From Arenicola marina (lineage: Eukaryota > Annelida > Polychaeta > Arenicolidae), in contig OZ025265.1 of assembly GCA_964019135.1 (NCBI GenBank), positions 27,007,143-27,071,142 of the forward strand: a DNA stretch of 64,000 nt, written 5' to 3'. The notes beneath the pieces were generated by a model. The model ran no database searches and was not told the DNA's origin. It saw only the letters and a program-made list of their open reading frames with translations. The translations under genes were made by a program, and so were the position numbers. Of this stretch, positions 1 through 10,645 are shown one piece after another (position 1 is the stretch's first letter; every line of letters starts with the position of its first letter).

Positions 1-215
1 AAGTACCGCCATCTTGGTTTGGTGGGTCTTTGTTCTGTTGGATGTCATTACTGCAATAGTCTCACACTGAATGTATGAATTCGATTACTGTATTATATTA
101 TTATTTTACCACAGGTGTATTTGTGATTTTAAACCCCAGCCTAGCGGCTGTGGTAATAAATCGGATGTATTGAATCGTCGTTGTCATCACTTGGCCCACC
201 ACAACCCCTGTTACA
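1..215 (+). repeat. 5' LTR, right-hand part
   Basis: This is nearly identical to 7969-8183 and ends in CCCCTGTTACA. It holds a splice-acceptor-like ACCACAG at 108-114 and an AATAAA-type signal near 153, as in the right LTR. The promoter part of the LTR lies outside the window. Confidence 0.93.
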
Positions 216-219
216 CAAT

Positions 220-237
220 TGGAGCCCGACGTGGGGC
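220..237 (+). promoter_or_regulatory. Candidate primer-binding site
   Basis: A TGG-starting stretch (TGGAGCCCGACGTGGGGC) lies a few bases after the LTR end, where a tRNA 3' end (reading CCA) would prime minus-strand synthesis. I did not identify the tRNA. Confidence 0.6.
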
Positions 238-627
238 TGGGGTTGAGCCAAAGTCACGAAGATTACACCTGTGTGGTGACCACCGGCATGCAGTGAAGAA
301 ATCGACAGAACATCATAACGTCTCCGGAGACGGCGCCAAGGTCTGCCCTGCCGACAAGGAGAGCAGCCCGAGAGAGCGCCATCTGGCGAGTGCCAAGAAG
401 TTTCGGCGCTCGGTGCGATGACGTCACCAGGTCACCAGCTGTATCATTGAACTTTTGTTCGCGCTTCACGTCCACACTGACTTGAAGAGGAGTTGTCAAA
501 CTGGGATTAAGCTTGACAGTGATCAGCTGATCTGACTGGACTTCACGTGCATATATGGACTATAACTTTGTGTTGTGACCAACGAGGATGCAACATAATT
601 GAATTGTTCATACCATTGGATCCTATA

Positions 628-1918
628 GTAAGTGTCAAATTTTGATTATCCATATTTACATAAGTGCTTGATAGTTATAAGTACTGCATTTATCTGAATC
701 TGTACTAACCCTGGTAATAAGTAATCTTACTTTGTAAGCCTGTCATTGACTATCACATGTGGATTTCTTATATAGAATTCATTGCTTGACTACAGTATTA
801 TATAGGAATACAACTTAGTATCTCTTATTCCAAAATAATTGTGGATATTCAATCTTATAATCTTTAGTGTATATAATTAGAATAGAAATATTTGGTTAGA
901 TCTAGTGTTATTTATATATCGTATAAAATTAGTTTTTGAATTTGATTAATTCTTCATTAGACTGACTTAGATAAATGTTTTGATTTGATATCACTTAGAA
1001 TTAAGTTCATCTCAAATTGGTTTAGATTTTTAAGTTTAATGTTTTGAATTTTTTACTTGCAAGAATATCACATACGTTTATAATATTATATTAACTACTT
1101 AATTAAGGTTACATATAGTTAAGCATATTTGATATATAAGATTAGATAAGATAATTACTCTTAGGTTAAGCAATTAATACTGACATCTGGTATAGATTAT
1201 AGGATAAAGTAATTAGATTATTATTTAATAAGATTAATTAATTTTAACATTGGTATTAGGATTATTGAATATTGTATTAACAATAGTTAAGTATTATCTA
1301 TGAGTAAGATTTTAATTTAACTTTTCAAATTTATATCATACAATTGCTTAAGTTATACGATTAACTTAAGAAAAATACTCAGGATAAATATTTCAATAGA
1401 ACTAAATGGTTAAATATTTGTTTCATATTGAAAGTTGAAAGTCGTTTGATAACTTGTTTAGTAGTGTTGTATGTTAATTACGTAGTTTTTGCCAATGTGG
1501 TGACACACTCAAACTTTGCCAATTTATGTGTTTTGCTTAGGAATTTGAATTTTAGGAACTTTTCCACTTTTGAAGTGATTTGGATTGTACCTTGAGTACA
1601 TTTGACCTTTCGTATTTCTCCATTCTTTATTGATAGTTTTCTGGTCTGGTATATCCTATTTGATTATTGGGCGATTGGCTTTTTTTCTTCCTTATATTCT
1701 GTCGTTGTCATTGATATTTGTCCTTGTGCCACTTAGGATTGACTTTGTCAAGTGAATCTATTTATAGTACTTTGACCAGTACTACAGACTGGATACTTAG
1801 AAATTGTGTGCTTGAATTTGTTGATTTAGATTGTGTCGGATTGATTGATTTTGTGTGTGCTAATCCGGATGTGCTTTAGTCTGGATATTTTAATTACTTC
1901 TGACTCAATCGTTCTTAG
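628..1918 (+). other. Possible AT-rich leader intron of the Gypsy element
   Basis: The 1.7-kb leader between the primer-binding site and gag is far more AT-rich than either flank. It starts after a consensus donor, GTAAGT at 628-633, and ends with TTCTTAG at 1912-1918, two bases before the gag ATG. Removing it would give a short leader ending at the gag start. This is inferred from sites and composition only. Confidence 0.4.
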
Positions 1919-1920
1919 AA

Positions 1921-3174
1921 ATGGAATTTGCTCAGCGGTGTCTTACGCTGAAAAATGTTGACCATTCACATGAAGCTGAACTTCGTCAGCTATTAACTGA
2001 TTGTAATGTGACTATAGAGTGGCTGCGGTTTCACAGTCATTCTGCTTATTTGTTATTCATTTCCGCCAAACAAGCTGATAATGCCATGACTGCTCTACAC
2101 GGTTCTTCTCTCAGCAATGTTAAGCTTGATATCAGCAAGTTAGATGTCGATGCAGAGATGAAAATTTGTGGTCTGTGGAAACAAGATCAGACAACTGAGG
2201 AGACTGTTCAGGGTCAGCCTCTACAGCAGATAGCGAATCTGTGGCAGAATTTGTCTGTGCAGGATAAGGAGTATATGGCTTCAGTAATGAAATCACCGGT
2301 CAGTGATGTTAGGAAGGTTGAGAGTTCACCATCCTCTCCATATCCACAAGCTGCGGCACAGCAGTCTAGGGATAATCCTTCAGTTGGAGACTGGGCACAC
2401 CCTCACTCTACTCTGCGCTTGTCATCAAACTTCTCTGGTGATGGGAATAAAGGAGAAACATTGTATGAAATTTGGCGACAAGAAGTGATGTCTTTGCAAT
2501 CTAGTGGATTTAGAGATGTTGAGGTTTTGTTGGCCATAAGGAAGTCATTGAAAGGAATGGCAGCTGAGGTGATGCTCCATATGGGTTCAAATATCACTGT
2601 CACCAATCTCATCCAAAAAATGGACAATGTCTTTGGGAATGTGTTGCCATTGGAGAATTTGCTTGAACAATTCTGGAGTGCTCGCCAGAAACCCGGTGAA
2701 TCTGTCACCACTTGGGCTTGTCGTCTAGAACACCTTGTTTCCCAGGTTCGTTCTAGAGAAGCGTCTGTCTTTTCCGAGACCAATGATTCAATGATTAAGT
2801 CAAAGTTTTGGTCGGGACTGCGTGAGGATAGGATGAAATCGGCCCTGCGCCACCTGATGGATGGGAACGCCCCCTATGATCGAATCATAATATCAGCAAG
2901 GGTGGCTGAGATGGAAGTAACAAAGGCAATTTCACATCAAGTGACTGAGGTTTCTACTCAACAATCAAAGAAACTGGATGAAGTGCTTTCGCTTTTGTCC
3001 AAGATAGATGCACGACTCTCTGCTGTCGAAAGAGGTGCAAATAATAAACCTTTCCATAAGAAAAACAACCCATCTAATCAACAAAGGAACTTCAATAGAA
3101 CCGAGTTCCAAGGTGAATGTTATCAATGTCACCAGAAAGGCCACAGGAAATCTGAGTGTCATTTAAACTACTAA
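1921..3174 (+). CDS. gag: Gag polyprotein, PNMA-like
   Basis: This is a 417-residue Gag. Residues 1-75 alternate strand-like and helix-like segments and resemble the RRM-like N-terminal domain of PNMA proteins. Residues about 170-330 look like a Ty3/PNMA/Arc-type capsid: an FSGDG start, a WR.EV helix, a SLKG.AAEV core, and a VFG segment followed by an FWSARQKPGES segment. A CCHC zinc knuckle (CX2CX4HX4C) sits at about 401-414 and would bind the RNA genome. Between them lie a low-complexity Ser/Gln/Pro linker and a helix that may form a coiled coil. The start is the first ATG after the leader. It overlaps pol by 19 bases in another frame. Assignment as Gag is firm; the PNMA likeness is pattern reading, not a search. 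Confidence 0.9.
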   Translation: MEFAQRCLTLKNVDHSHEAELRQLLTDCNVTIEWLRFHSHSAYLLFISAKQADNAMTALHGSSLSNVKLDISKLDVDAEMKICGLWKQDQTTEETVQGQPLQQIANLWQNLSVQDKEYMASVMKSPVSDVRKVESSPSSPYPQAAAQQSRDNPSVGDWAHPHSTLRLSSNFSGDGNKGETLYEIWRQEVMSLQSSGFRDVEVLLAIRKSLKGMAAEVMLHMGSNITVTNLIQKMDNVFGNVLPLENLLEQFWSARQKPGESVTTWACRLEHLVSQVRSREASVFSETNDSMIKSKFWSGLREDRMKSALRHLMDGNAPYDRIIISARVAEMEVTKAISHQVTEVSTQQSKKLDEVLSLLSKIDARLSAVERGANNKPFHKKNNPSNQQRNFNRTEFQGECYQCHQKGHRKSECHLNY

Positions 3175-6100
3175 GTACCATTGGATGTGGGCTGTCCAGT
3201 GGGAATAAGCAAAGCCCTTTGGCCGCCAACCAATTGATTGGGAAAGCGAATGAGATACCCGTTGTGGTTAAGGACAAAGCTATAATGGCGTTACTAGACA
3301 CAGGTTCCATGGTTAGCACCATTTCCTCTTCGCTTACAAAGGATCTGGGGTTAGATATCCGTCCCTTACATGAATTTATTTCAGTGGAAGGTGTCGGAGG
3401 CCACAAACTTGAATATCTTGGCTATGTTGAAACGCAATTGACTTTTCCAGACTTGAAGACAAATACTGACGGTCTTTTGCTGGTAGTACCTGATACAAGC
3501 TACCACGACAGGGTGCCTGTTCTAATTGGTACCAACATACTTCACATCTTGCAAGGACAGTGTGAATCGCCGAGTTCAGTAGCAACGAATTGGCAACTGA
3601 CATTCAAGGCATTGATAGCCTTTGATCAACTGTCTCAGAGGTCTAGTCTGGCAGATGTGAAAACGACGAAAGCAATTACTATTCAGCCTCAAAAGAAACT
3701 TGTGATACATGGACATACAAGACTGAATACGTGCATGAGGTTGACAGTCATGACAGAGGAATCCCGTCACAATATGCTTCCTGGTGGAATCAGACTGACT
3801 CCTTCGGTACTAAGAGTCGAACCCTCCAAGTCTGCCCATCGAGTGTCGGTCGAGTTGATTAACTTTTCGACAAAAGCAGTGACAATGCCACCTCGTACTA
3901 TACTATGTGACTTACAGAGAGTTGATGTAACTCTGCCAAGAGACATGAATTCGTCTGTGAACCCAGGCGAAGCATGTACTGCTGCTATGGGACATGACGG
4001 ACATAGTGACATAATCCCAGACAATGACTTTTTAGCGAAGCTTGATCGAAGCTACGTTGACAACTTGGATGAAACGGAAGTCAAAAGGGTGGATACCTTT
4101 TTTACCAAGTGGAAAGACATTTTTTCACTTCACGACTTGGACTTAGGATGCACTGACAGGGTGAAACATCCGATTAAGTTGGTGAATGACGTACCGTTCA
4201 AAGAGCGTTCGCGCAGGATACCCCCTGCCATGATAGACGAAGTGAAGACACACTTACGCGAAATGCAAGAGTTAGGCGTGATTAGAAAATCCAGTAGTCC
4301 CTATGCCTCAAATGTTGTTCTGGTCAGGAAGAGGGATGGAACCCTTAGGTTTTGTATAGACCTGAGACGTTTAAATTCCCTTACCATTAAAGATGCATAC
4401 CCTCTGCCCAGGATAGAAGAGACCCTTGATGCACTGCAAGGCAGTAAGTGGTTTTCTGCACTGGACTTGAAGTCGGGGTATTGGCAGGTTGAGGTAGAGG
4501 AGAAAGACAAGTCCAAAACAGCATTTACAGTGGCTGGTCTAGGATTCTGGGAATGCTGCCGCATGCCCTTTGGTCTCACCAACGCCCCAGCTACTTTTCA
4601 GCGCTTAATGGAGTCGTGCATGGGAGATTTGCACCTCACATATTGTCTTCTGTACTTAGACGATATCATTGTGTTTTCTGATACGTTTGAAGAACATCTT
4701 CATCGTCTCAAGTCAGTCTTTGATAAGGTGCAAGAAGCTGGTCTGAAGTTGAAACCATCAAAGTGCAAATTCTTTCAGAAGTCGATAAAGTGTCTTGGTC
4801 ATATCGTTTCACAAGACGGTGTCCAGACAGATCCTGAAAAGTTATCAGCCGTTCGACAGTGGCCTGTACCAAGTTCGGTACATGAAGTGCAAAGTTTCTT
4901 GGGCTTTGTTGGCTATTATCGACGTTTCGTTCGGGATTTTTCGAAAATCGCCAGACCTCTTCATCAGCTCACTGCAGGTGCTCATACTAAAAAGACTAGA
5001 AAGAAAACGACTAGCACATCGTTTCACTGGGGTGAAGAACACCAGTTAGCTTTTGAGAAACTGATCAAATGTTTGACTGAAGCACCAACACTTGCGTTCG
5101 CTGATTATAAAAAGCCCTTTGTGTTGCACACTGATGCTAGTTTGGACGGGCTAGGAGCGATCCTCTATCAAGAAGTTGAAGGGACGCAAAGAGTAATCGC
5201 CTATGCGAGCAGAAGCTTAAATAAGGCTGAGAAAAACTATCCTGCCCATAAACTAGAGTTCCTCGCTTTGAAATGGGCTGTAAGTGAGAAATTTCGCGAT
5301 TATCTGTACGGTGCGCAGTTTACGGCGTATACAGATAATAATCCTCTGACGTATGTTTTGACGTCTGCGAAATTGGACGCAGTGGGACACCGCTGGGTCG
5401 CAGAATTGGCCAATTTCAAATTCAATATTGTTTACAGATCAGGCAAATCAAATCGAGACGCTGACGCTCTCTCGCGGTTAAAGGTTCCGGAAGAGATGTC
5501 CTCTAAATCAGTCTCGTCACAGATAGTGAACGAAGTTCTTCGGACCGTGGATGATGACTTACCACTGATAGAGACCTTCTGTTGTCCTCAGCAAGTAGTT
5601 TCTTCCAGTGAGGAATTCCCTGGTTTATCGCGGGAGACCAGAGAAGAAATCATTGAGGCACAACTGAACGATCCGGATCTCACGGGCGTCATGGATGTGT
5701 TGCAGAGAGCAACAGACGCCACGACTGAAGTCACTGATGTCGGACAGATATTGTTACGTGATCGAAGTCGCTTAGACATAGTAAATGGCTTGCTGTGTCG
5801 TCGACGTGTGATTACGGGTGAGACGTTGTTGCAGTTGATTCTGCCAAAGGCAATGCGACAGACGGCCCTGAAAGGTTGTCACGATGAAATCGGACACCTT
5901 GGTCGAGACAGGACTATTGCGCTACTCCAAGAGCGATTTTATTGGCCTGGTATGGCTGGAGAGGCTACAAATCATGTTGCCAAGTGCGGTCGATGCATTC
6001 GACGTAAGAGCCTGCCAAACCAGAGGTCGCCGCTGGTAAGCATACAGTCAAATGGTCCATTAGATCTGCTATGTATGGATTTTCTTAAACTGGAACCATC

Positions 6101-7481
6101 CAAAGGCGGAATTGAGAATGTATTGATAATCACAGACAACTTCACAAAGTATGCTCAAGCCTATCCATGTAAGAACCAAACAGCTCACACAACAGCGAAA
6201 GTGTTGTATGAAAACTTCATTGTACATTACGGATTTCCTAGTCGCTTACATTCCGATCAAGGTCGCAATTTTGAATCTCAAACAATAGCCGCTCTATGCA
6301 AACTCGCGGGCATGAGAAAGTCACGCACCACACCTTACCACCCAAGTGGGAATGGTCAGTGTGAACATTTTAATCGGACCTTGCTAGACATGATGGGAAC
6401 ACTGAATCCAGATCAGAAATCTGACTGGAAAAGTCACATAGCATCCCTAGTACACGCCTACAACGCAACAAAACACGAAACAACAGGCTTCACGCCGTTT
6501 TATTTGATGTTCGGACGCCATCCTCGGTTACCAGTGGATATTCTCCTTGGGACCGATGATTTGCAAATCGACAATAAAGAAGACCACACAACATACGTTG
6601 AAAAGATTCGCCAAAACCTTGAGACGGCATACAAACTAGCTTTCGAAAAGTCGAAAGTGAAAAAACAACATCAAAAGGCAAACTATGACTTAAAGACTCG
6701 AGGCGCGACCGTTCACCAAGATGACCGGGTGTTAGTGCGAAATGTGGCCTTCAAAGGTACGCATAAACTGGCTGATCGCTGGTTAGAGCACGTGTTTGTG
6801 GTCCTGGCGCAGCCAGATCCTGACATACCCGTGTTTGAGGTCAGACGGGAAGATGGTCAAGGGCCAAAGCGAGTTTTACATCGAAACATGTTACTGCCCA
6901 TCAGCTGTAATGATGAGGGTGTTAATGAGGAAAGGGAAAAGCGGAAACTAGAAACTGGTCTGTCGAGACGGAAGTCTGATACAGCCTTCGAGCGTCTGAC
7001 GACATCCGAGAGTGAGGAGGAAGAAATCGTTCCGATTTCTAGACCTGTACCTGCACCACGGCAAAGGCCTATCGCTGCACGTAGGGAAAGTCTCACTGTA
7101 GAAGTGATACCCGTAGTCCCCGCAGTGGATGCAACGCTTGCACCGACGCCTCCAATTGAGACCCCTCCCATCCAGTCTGATGCGCCAGTCAATGAAATAG
7201 ATCAGAGACCGGTTAACCCAGACATCAACCGTGATGACGCTGGTGTGGCTCCTAACTGGAGTAACTCATCTGGCAGTGAATCTGAATTGGTTGAGGACGA
7301 ACCTGTGCCTGTACCTGTACCTCCACCTCGCAGGTCACAACGTCAGCGTCAACCACCGTCACGTTATGACCAAGAAACATATATCATGATGCAGCAAGCG
7401 CATCACCGTAGAGTATCAAAACAAAACCTGTATTTGCGTCAGTGTTTGCAAGCCATCTTGCAAAGTGATGATATGATTTAA
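3156..7481 (+). CDS. pol: Pol polyprotein (protease, RT, RNase H, integrase)
   Basis: About 1441 residues are open from a GTG in the gag overlap, so translation probably enters by frameshifting rather than by its own start. The aspartic protease has DTG at 48-50 in the context ALLDTGS. Reverse transcriptase has YLDD at about 500-503, and RNase H begins with HTDAS at about 658. Integrase has an HHCC zinc domain at about 908-950, then a D,D-35-E core with MDF near 970, SDQG near 1034 and a Glu in NGQCEHFN near 1070. The C-terminal tail is acidic and Ser-rich, then Pro/Arg-rich. I see no chromodomain. Together the domains copy RNA into DNA and insert it into the host genome. The frame is uninterrupted, in keeping with a young copy. 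Confidence 0.95.
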   Translation: MSFKLLSTIGCGLSSGNKQSPLAANQLIGKANEIPVVVKDKAIMALLDTGSMVSTISSSLTKDLGLDIRPLHEFISVEGVGGHKLEYLGYVETQLTFPDLKTNTDGLLLVVPDTSYHDRVPVLIGTNILHILQGQCESPSSVATNWQLTFKALIAFDQLSQRSSLADVKTTKAITIQPQKKLVIHGHTRLNTCMRLTVMTEESRHNMLPGGIRLTPSVLRVEPSKSAHRVSVELINFSTKAVTMPPRTILCDLQRVDVTLPRDMNSSVNPGEACTAAMGHDGHSDIIPDNDFLAKLDRSYVDNLDETEVKRVDTFFTKWKDIFSLHDLDLGCTDRVKHPIKLVNDVPFKERSRRIPPAMIDEVKTHLREMQELGVIRKSSSPYASNVVLVRKRDGTLRFCIDLRRLNSLTIKDAYPLPRIEETLDALQGSKWFSALDLKSGYWQVEVEEKDKSKTAFTVAGLGFWECCRMPFGLTNAPATFQRLMESCMGDLHLTYCLLYLDDIIVFSDTFEEHLHRLKSVFDKVQEAGLKLKPSKCKFFQKSIKCLGHIVSQDGVQTDPEKLSAVRQWPVPSSVHEVQSFLGFVGYYRRFVRDFSKIARPLHQLTAGAHTKKTRKKTTSTSFHWGEEHQLAFEKLIKCLTEAPTLAFADYKKPFVLHTDASLDGLGAILYQEVEGTQRVIAYASRSLNKAEKNYPAHKLEFLALKWAVSEKFRDYLYGAQFTAYTDNNPLTYVLTSAKLDAVGHRWVAELANFKFNIVYRSGKSNRDADALSRLKVPEEMSSKSVSSQIVNEVLRTVDDDLPLIETFCCPQQVVSSSEEFPGLSRETREEIIEAQLNDPDLTGVMDVLQRATDATTEVTDVGQILLRDRSRLDIVNGLLCRRRVITGETLLQLILPKAMRQTALKGCHDEIGHLGRDRTIALLQERFYWPGMAGEATNHVAKCGRCIRRKSLPNQRSPLVSIQSNGPLDLLCMDFLKLEPSKGGIENVLIITDNFTKYAQAYPCKNQTAHTTAKVLYENFIVHYGFPSRLHSDQGRNFESQTIAALCKLAGMRKSRTTPYHPSGNGQCEHFNRTLLDMMGTLNPDQKSDWKSHIASLVHAYNATKHETTGFTPFYLMFGRHPRLPVDILLGTDDLQIDNKEDHTTYVEKIRQNLETAYKLAFEKSKVKKQHQKANYDLKTRGATVHQDDRVLVRNVAFKGTHKLADRWLEHVFVVLAQPDPDIPVFEVRREDGQGPKRVLHRNMLLPISCNDEGVNEEREKRKLETGLSRRKSDTAFERLTTSESEEEEIVPISRPVPAPRQRPIAARRESLTVEVIPVVPAVDATLAPTPPIETPPIQSDAPVNEIDQRPVNPDINRDDAGVAPNWSNSSGSESELVEDEPVPVPVPPPRRSQRQRQPPSRYDQETYIMMQQAHHRRVSKQNLYLRQCLQAILQSDDMI
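3162..3168 (+). promoter_or_regulatory. Candidate -1 frameshift heptamer TTTAAAC
   Basis: The heptamer T TTA AAC is in the exact register of a canonical X XXY YYZ slippery site relative to gag codons TTA and AAC, six bases before the gag stop. Pol lies in the -1 frame and has no ATG at its beginning. Gag-Pol expression by frameshifting is known for many Ty3/gypsy elements. A downstream pseudoknot was not modelled. Confidence 0.65.
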
Positions 7482-7623
7482 TTGGTTCTTTCTGTTTAAT
7501 GCAATTTGAATGGTTGATATGTCTACTGGACGTTTGATAAATGGTTCTGTGTGAACTGATTGAGCGTTCCTTATTTTAGTTATTTGTTGGTATAACTGTT
7601 CGAATGTCGAGACGCCATTCCTC

Positions 7624-7635
7624 GTAGAGGGGGAG
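7624..7635 (+). promoter_or_regulatory. Polypurine tract
   Basis: The purine-rich run GTAGAGGGGGAG abuts the right LTR, the place where plus-strand DNA synthesis is primed in LTR elements. Confidence 0.75.
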
Positions 7636-8183
7636 TGTGTGACCGATCAGGTCAACGCTTAATATAGTCGTTGGAAAACGGCGGCGATCTAAATCTTTTC
7701 TTCGTGCATTGACGTAATGCGCAAGCGCAACCTGCCTTTTCGCGGGAATATCTGTAGTGAGACAAAGGTTGTCAAAGAGAAAGGTAGTCAGACAGACAGC
7801 CTCAACAGAGCCTGTCAGAAGATTGATCTCTGATTACTTCCAATTCACAGACATTGTGCTTTGGTTTGGTTGTGTGTCCCCACAGGTAAGAAAGTAGTGG
7901 ATTAACTGTATTAGTATGCGTGTAATTTTATTTGTTATGAAAGAGTCAAAGTATTTACTCAGTTGTGAAAGTACCGCCATCTTGGTTTGGTGGGTCTTTG
8001 TTTGGTTGGATGTCATTACTGCAATAGTCTCACACTGAATGTATGAATTCGATTACTGTATTATATTATTATTTTACCACAGGTGTATTTGTGATTTTAA
8101 ACCCCAGCCTAGCGGCTGTGGTAATAAATCGGATGTATTGAATCGTCGTTGTCATCACTTGGCCCACCACAACCCCTGTTACA
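7636..8183 (+). repeat. 3' LTR of the Gypsy element, 548 bp
   Basis: It begins TGTGTGACCG after the polypurine tract and ends CCCCTGTTACA. The last 215 bases match the window start. It contains a short AT box near 7660, GC-rich CG-containing blocks, a donor CAG|GTAAGA at 7886, an acceptor ending at 8082, and an AATAAA-type signal near 8121. Confidence 0.93.
7886..8082 (+). other. Possible intron inside the LTR
   Basis: A donor (CACAG|GTAAGA) and an acceptor (TTTTACCACAG|GTG) lie 197 bases apart within the LTR, the interval being AT-rich. The solo LTR at 60077-60580 has the same pair at matching places (60278 and 60462). Spliced LTR leaders would remove this part from the RNA. This is inferred from sequence only. 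Confidence 0.4.
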
Positions 8184-8968
8184 TGAATAACAAATTTCCA
8201 TATATTAACCTTTTTACTAGAAAGGCCGCCGCCTGGCGGCGCACTGTTTTATTCCCCAACCTATATACGAGACAATTACTCCTGTCGCTGCTGCACAACA
8301 AAAGAAATTATAGCCCATAACAAAAGTGTTCAAATAATTAATCCCATATACATTGTCATGAATGATAGTGTCTATTTTTTATGCATTTTTTAACTGCTTT
8401 TTTTTTCTCTCAATGACCACAACATCTCGTACTTCTTTCTAGCTCTCCATATGCTCTCTATGACCTGGGCGGCACACCCCCACCACGGTACCAATGTAGT
8501 CCCCCACCCCTCTCCCCAGGACGTATCTTCGCGGACTTAGGCACGCTCATCGCGTTCAGGGTGGAGGCATCGGAGACGGAGGCGGACGATAAATTACGCA
8601 GGAGGTTATCTACAAGGCTTTGCTGAACTGACACCACGGAATGGTGGGGGGCACAAGGGGCACGTGCCCCCCCCCCACCCCCCTTACAGTTCCTAAAACA
8701 CATCTGTGTCCCCTGGCTTGGCCTCTCCTTATATATTACACTGCATCAAGCTTCGTAGTTTACGTATTCTTTCTTTATATCTTGCCAAAGATTACGGGTG
8801 CAAATAGTACGTAACGTGCACCTCGGTCATCTACATGTTTTAACCGCATTTATGTCATGTTCTTGTGGCTTGATTGTACGCCACATAAGGACAACTATCG
8901 GCATTACAACAGGATTGTCCGCATTATATAATTTTTTTTTCCAATTCTCCGGTAGTCTGTGAACCACC
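8184..8968. other. Flanking DNA without recognised gene
   Basis: I see no coding region here. 8500-8690 is GC-rich with runs of C, including the phrase GGCACGTGCCCC that recurs at 12410, 36690 and 39870 and may belong to an old dispersed repeat. Confidence 0.5.
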
Positions 8969-9480
8969 TCATAGTAATGCAATATATTTTGTTTTTAGTT
9001 TGTACTTCGCACAAAGGTCATCATAGGGCAGTAGTGCACCATCCAGTGTAACTAAATCTTTTACATACATTATTCCCGCTGTTAACCAGTTTTCTAGAGC
9101 GATCAGTTGGCTTTCGATTGTAATTGACGAATTGAACCACATTACTTCCTCTAAAACGTATGTTTTAGTAGATACCTCGTGAAAGGTAAACTCACACCAT
9201 GAACTGACGATATTAAACAGAAAGGTACCTTTAATATGTTTGGGAGGTTCACAACATCTTTCACGCGCACATTGCATTTCCAAAATAATTGCCCGATTGA
9301 TCCAAAGTGATCGCTTATTAAACACGAGAGAGCTTCATTTGACACAAATCGTTTGACCCAGGCGGCTTTCAGTGAACCATCCTTCACAACAATATTTGTC
9401 GCATTCATTCCTCCAAGGGTTTTCTTATTGTACATGACAGTGCGCTTTATTTTGTCCGGTTTCCCTCCCACAGGAAATTA
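8969..9480 (-). mobile_element. LINE fragment, C-terminal end of ORF2 (L1/Tx1-like)
   Basis: Two overlapping minus-strand frames give a WGGKPDKIKR-type start with LGGMNATNI, then KAAWVKRF, and further on WFNSSITI, WLTAGIMYVKDL and CAKYKLKT. This is the conserved region after the RT domain of L1/Tx1-type LINEs. The two parts lie in different frames, so there is at least one frameshift. It is 5'-truncated and dead. Confidence 0.8.
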
Positions 9481-9629
9481 AAAATGTCTCTCTGTATGTG
9501 ATTGAAGAATAGAAGCTCTGGTATCCATAACACAGACATTAAGTAGACTAATTTAGGAATGACCACTGATTGGGTTATAACCGTTCTGCCGAAAAGGGAC
9601 ATTTTTCTGCGCTGCCACAAACTTAGACC

Positions 9630-10645
9630 TAAACAGACCTACCGAGAGAGGACGAGCAGACCTATACAGACCTAACATTAGAGGACGAGCAGACCTATAC
9701 AGACCTACCGAGAGAGGACGAGCAGACCTATACAGACCTACCGAGAGGGGACGAGCAGACCTATACAGACCTACCGAGAGGGGACGAGCAGACCTATACA
9801 GACCTACCGAGAGAAGACGAGCAGACCCATACAGACCTACCGAGACAGGACGAGCAGACCTATACAGACCTACCGAGAGAGGACGAGCAGACCTATACAG
9901 ACCTACCGAGAGAAGACGAGCAGACCTATACAGACCTACCGAGACAGGACGTGCAGACCTATACAGACCTACCGAGAGAGGACGAGCAGACCTATACAGA
10001 CCTACCGAGAGAGGACGAGCAGACCTATATAGACATACCGAGAGACAGGACGAGCAGACCTATACAGACCTACCGAGAGGGGACGAGCAGACCTATACAG
10101 ACCTACCGAGAGGGGACGAGCAGACCTATACAGACCTACCGAGAGGGGACGAGCAGAGCTATACAGACCTACTGAGAGGGGACGAGCAGATCAATACAGA
10201 CCTACCGTGAGAAGGCGAGCAGACCTATACAGACCTACCGAGAGAGGACGAGCAGACCTATACAGACCTACCGAGAGAGGACGAGCAGACCTATACAGAC
10301 CTACCGAGAGAGGACGAGCAGACCTATACATACCTACAGAGACAGGACGAGCAGACCTATACAGACCTACCGAGAGAAAACGAGCAGACCTATACAGACC
10401 TACCGAGAGAGGACGAGCAGACCTATACATACCTACAGAGACAGGACGAGCAGACCTATACAGACCTACCGAGAGAGGACGAGCAGACCTATACCGACCT
10501 ACCGAGAGAAGACGAGCAGACCTATACAGACCTACAGAGAGGGGACGAGCAGACCTATACATACCTACAGAGAGGGGACGAGCAGACCTATACAGACCTA
10601 CCGAGAGAGGACTAGCAGACCTATACAGACCTAACGAGAGAGGCA
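9630..10645 (+). repeat. 33-bp minisatellite, about 31 copies
   Basis: The unit (CAGACCTACCGAGAGAGGAC plus GAGCAGACCTATA) repeats with few changes. Because 33 is a multiple of 3, long frames stay open on both strands (RADLYRPTERG and LSVGLYRSARP per unit). I read this as a property of the unit, not as a gene: no flanking start, splice site or domain supports coding. A second array lies at 45810-45965 in the other orientation. Confidence 0.95.

Larger units (their letters stand above)
1..8183 (+). mobile_element. Ty3/gypsy LTR retrotransposon, looks whole, left LTR cut by window edge
   Basis: The order is LTR, primer-binding site, long leader, gag, pol, polypurine tract, LTR. The 215 bases at the left edge match 7969-8183 at about 99 percent, so the insertion is recent. 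The right LTR is 548 bp, so about 333 bp of the left LTR lie outside the window. Domain order protease, RT, RNase H, integrase is that of Ty3/gypsy. Both reading frames are open over their full length and no env-like ORF follows pol. The left target-site duplication cannot be tested here. Confidence 0.95.

Noticed and set aside
71-421. 116-codon frame from the LTR into the leader
   Set aside because: It overlaps the LTR end and primer-binding site and resembles no protein; it is probably chance.
9630-10645. CRISPR-like array
   Set aside because: There are no unique spacers between repeats and the genome is eukaryotic; it is a plain minisatellite.
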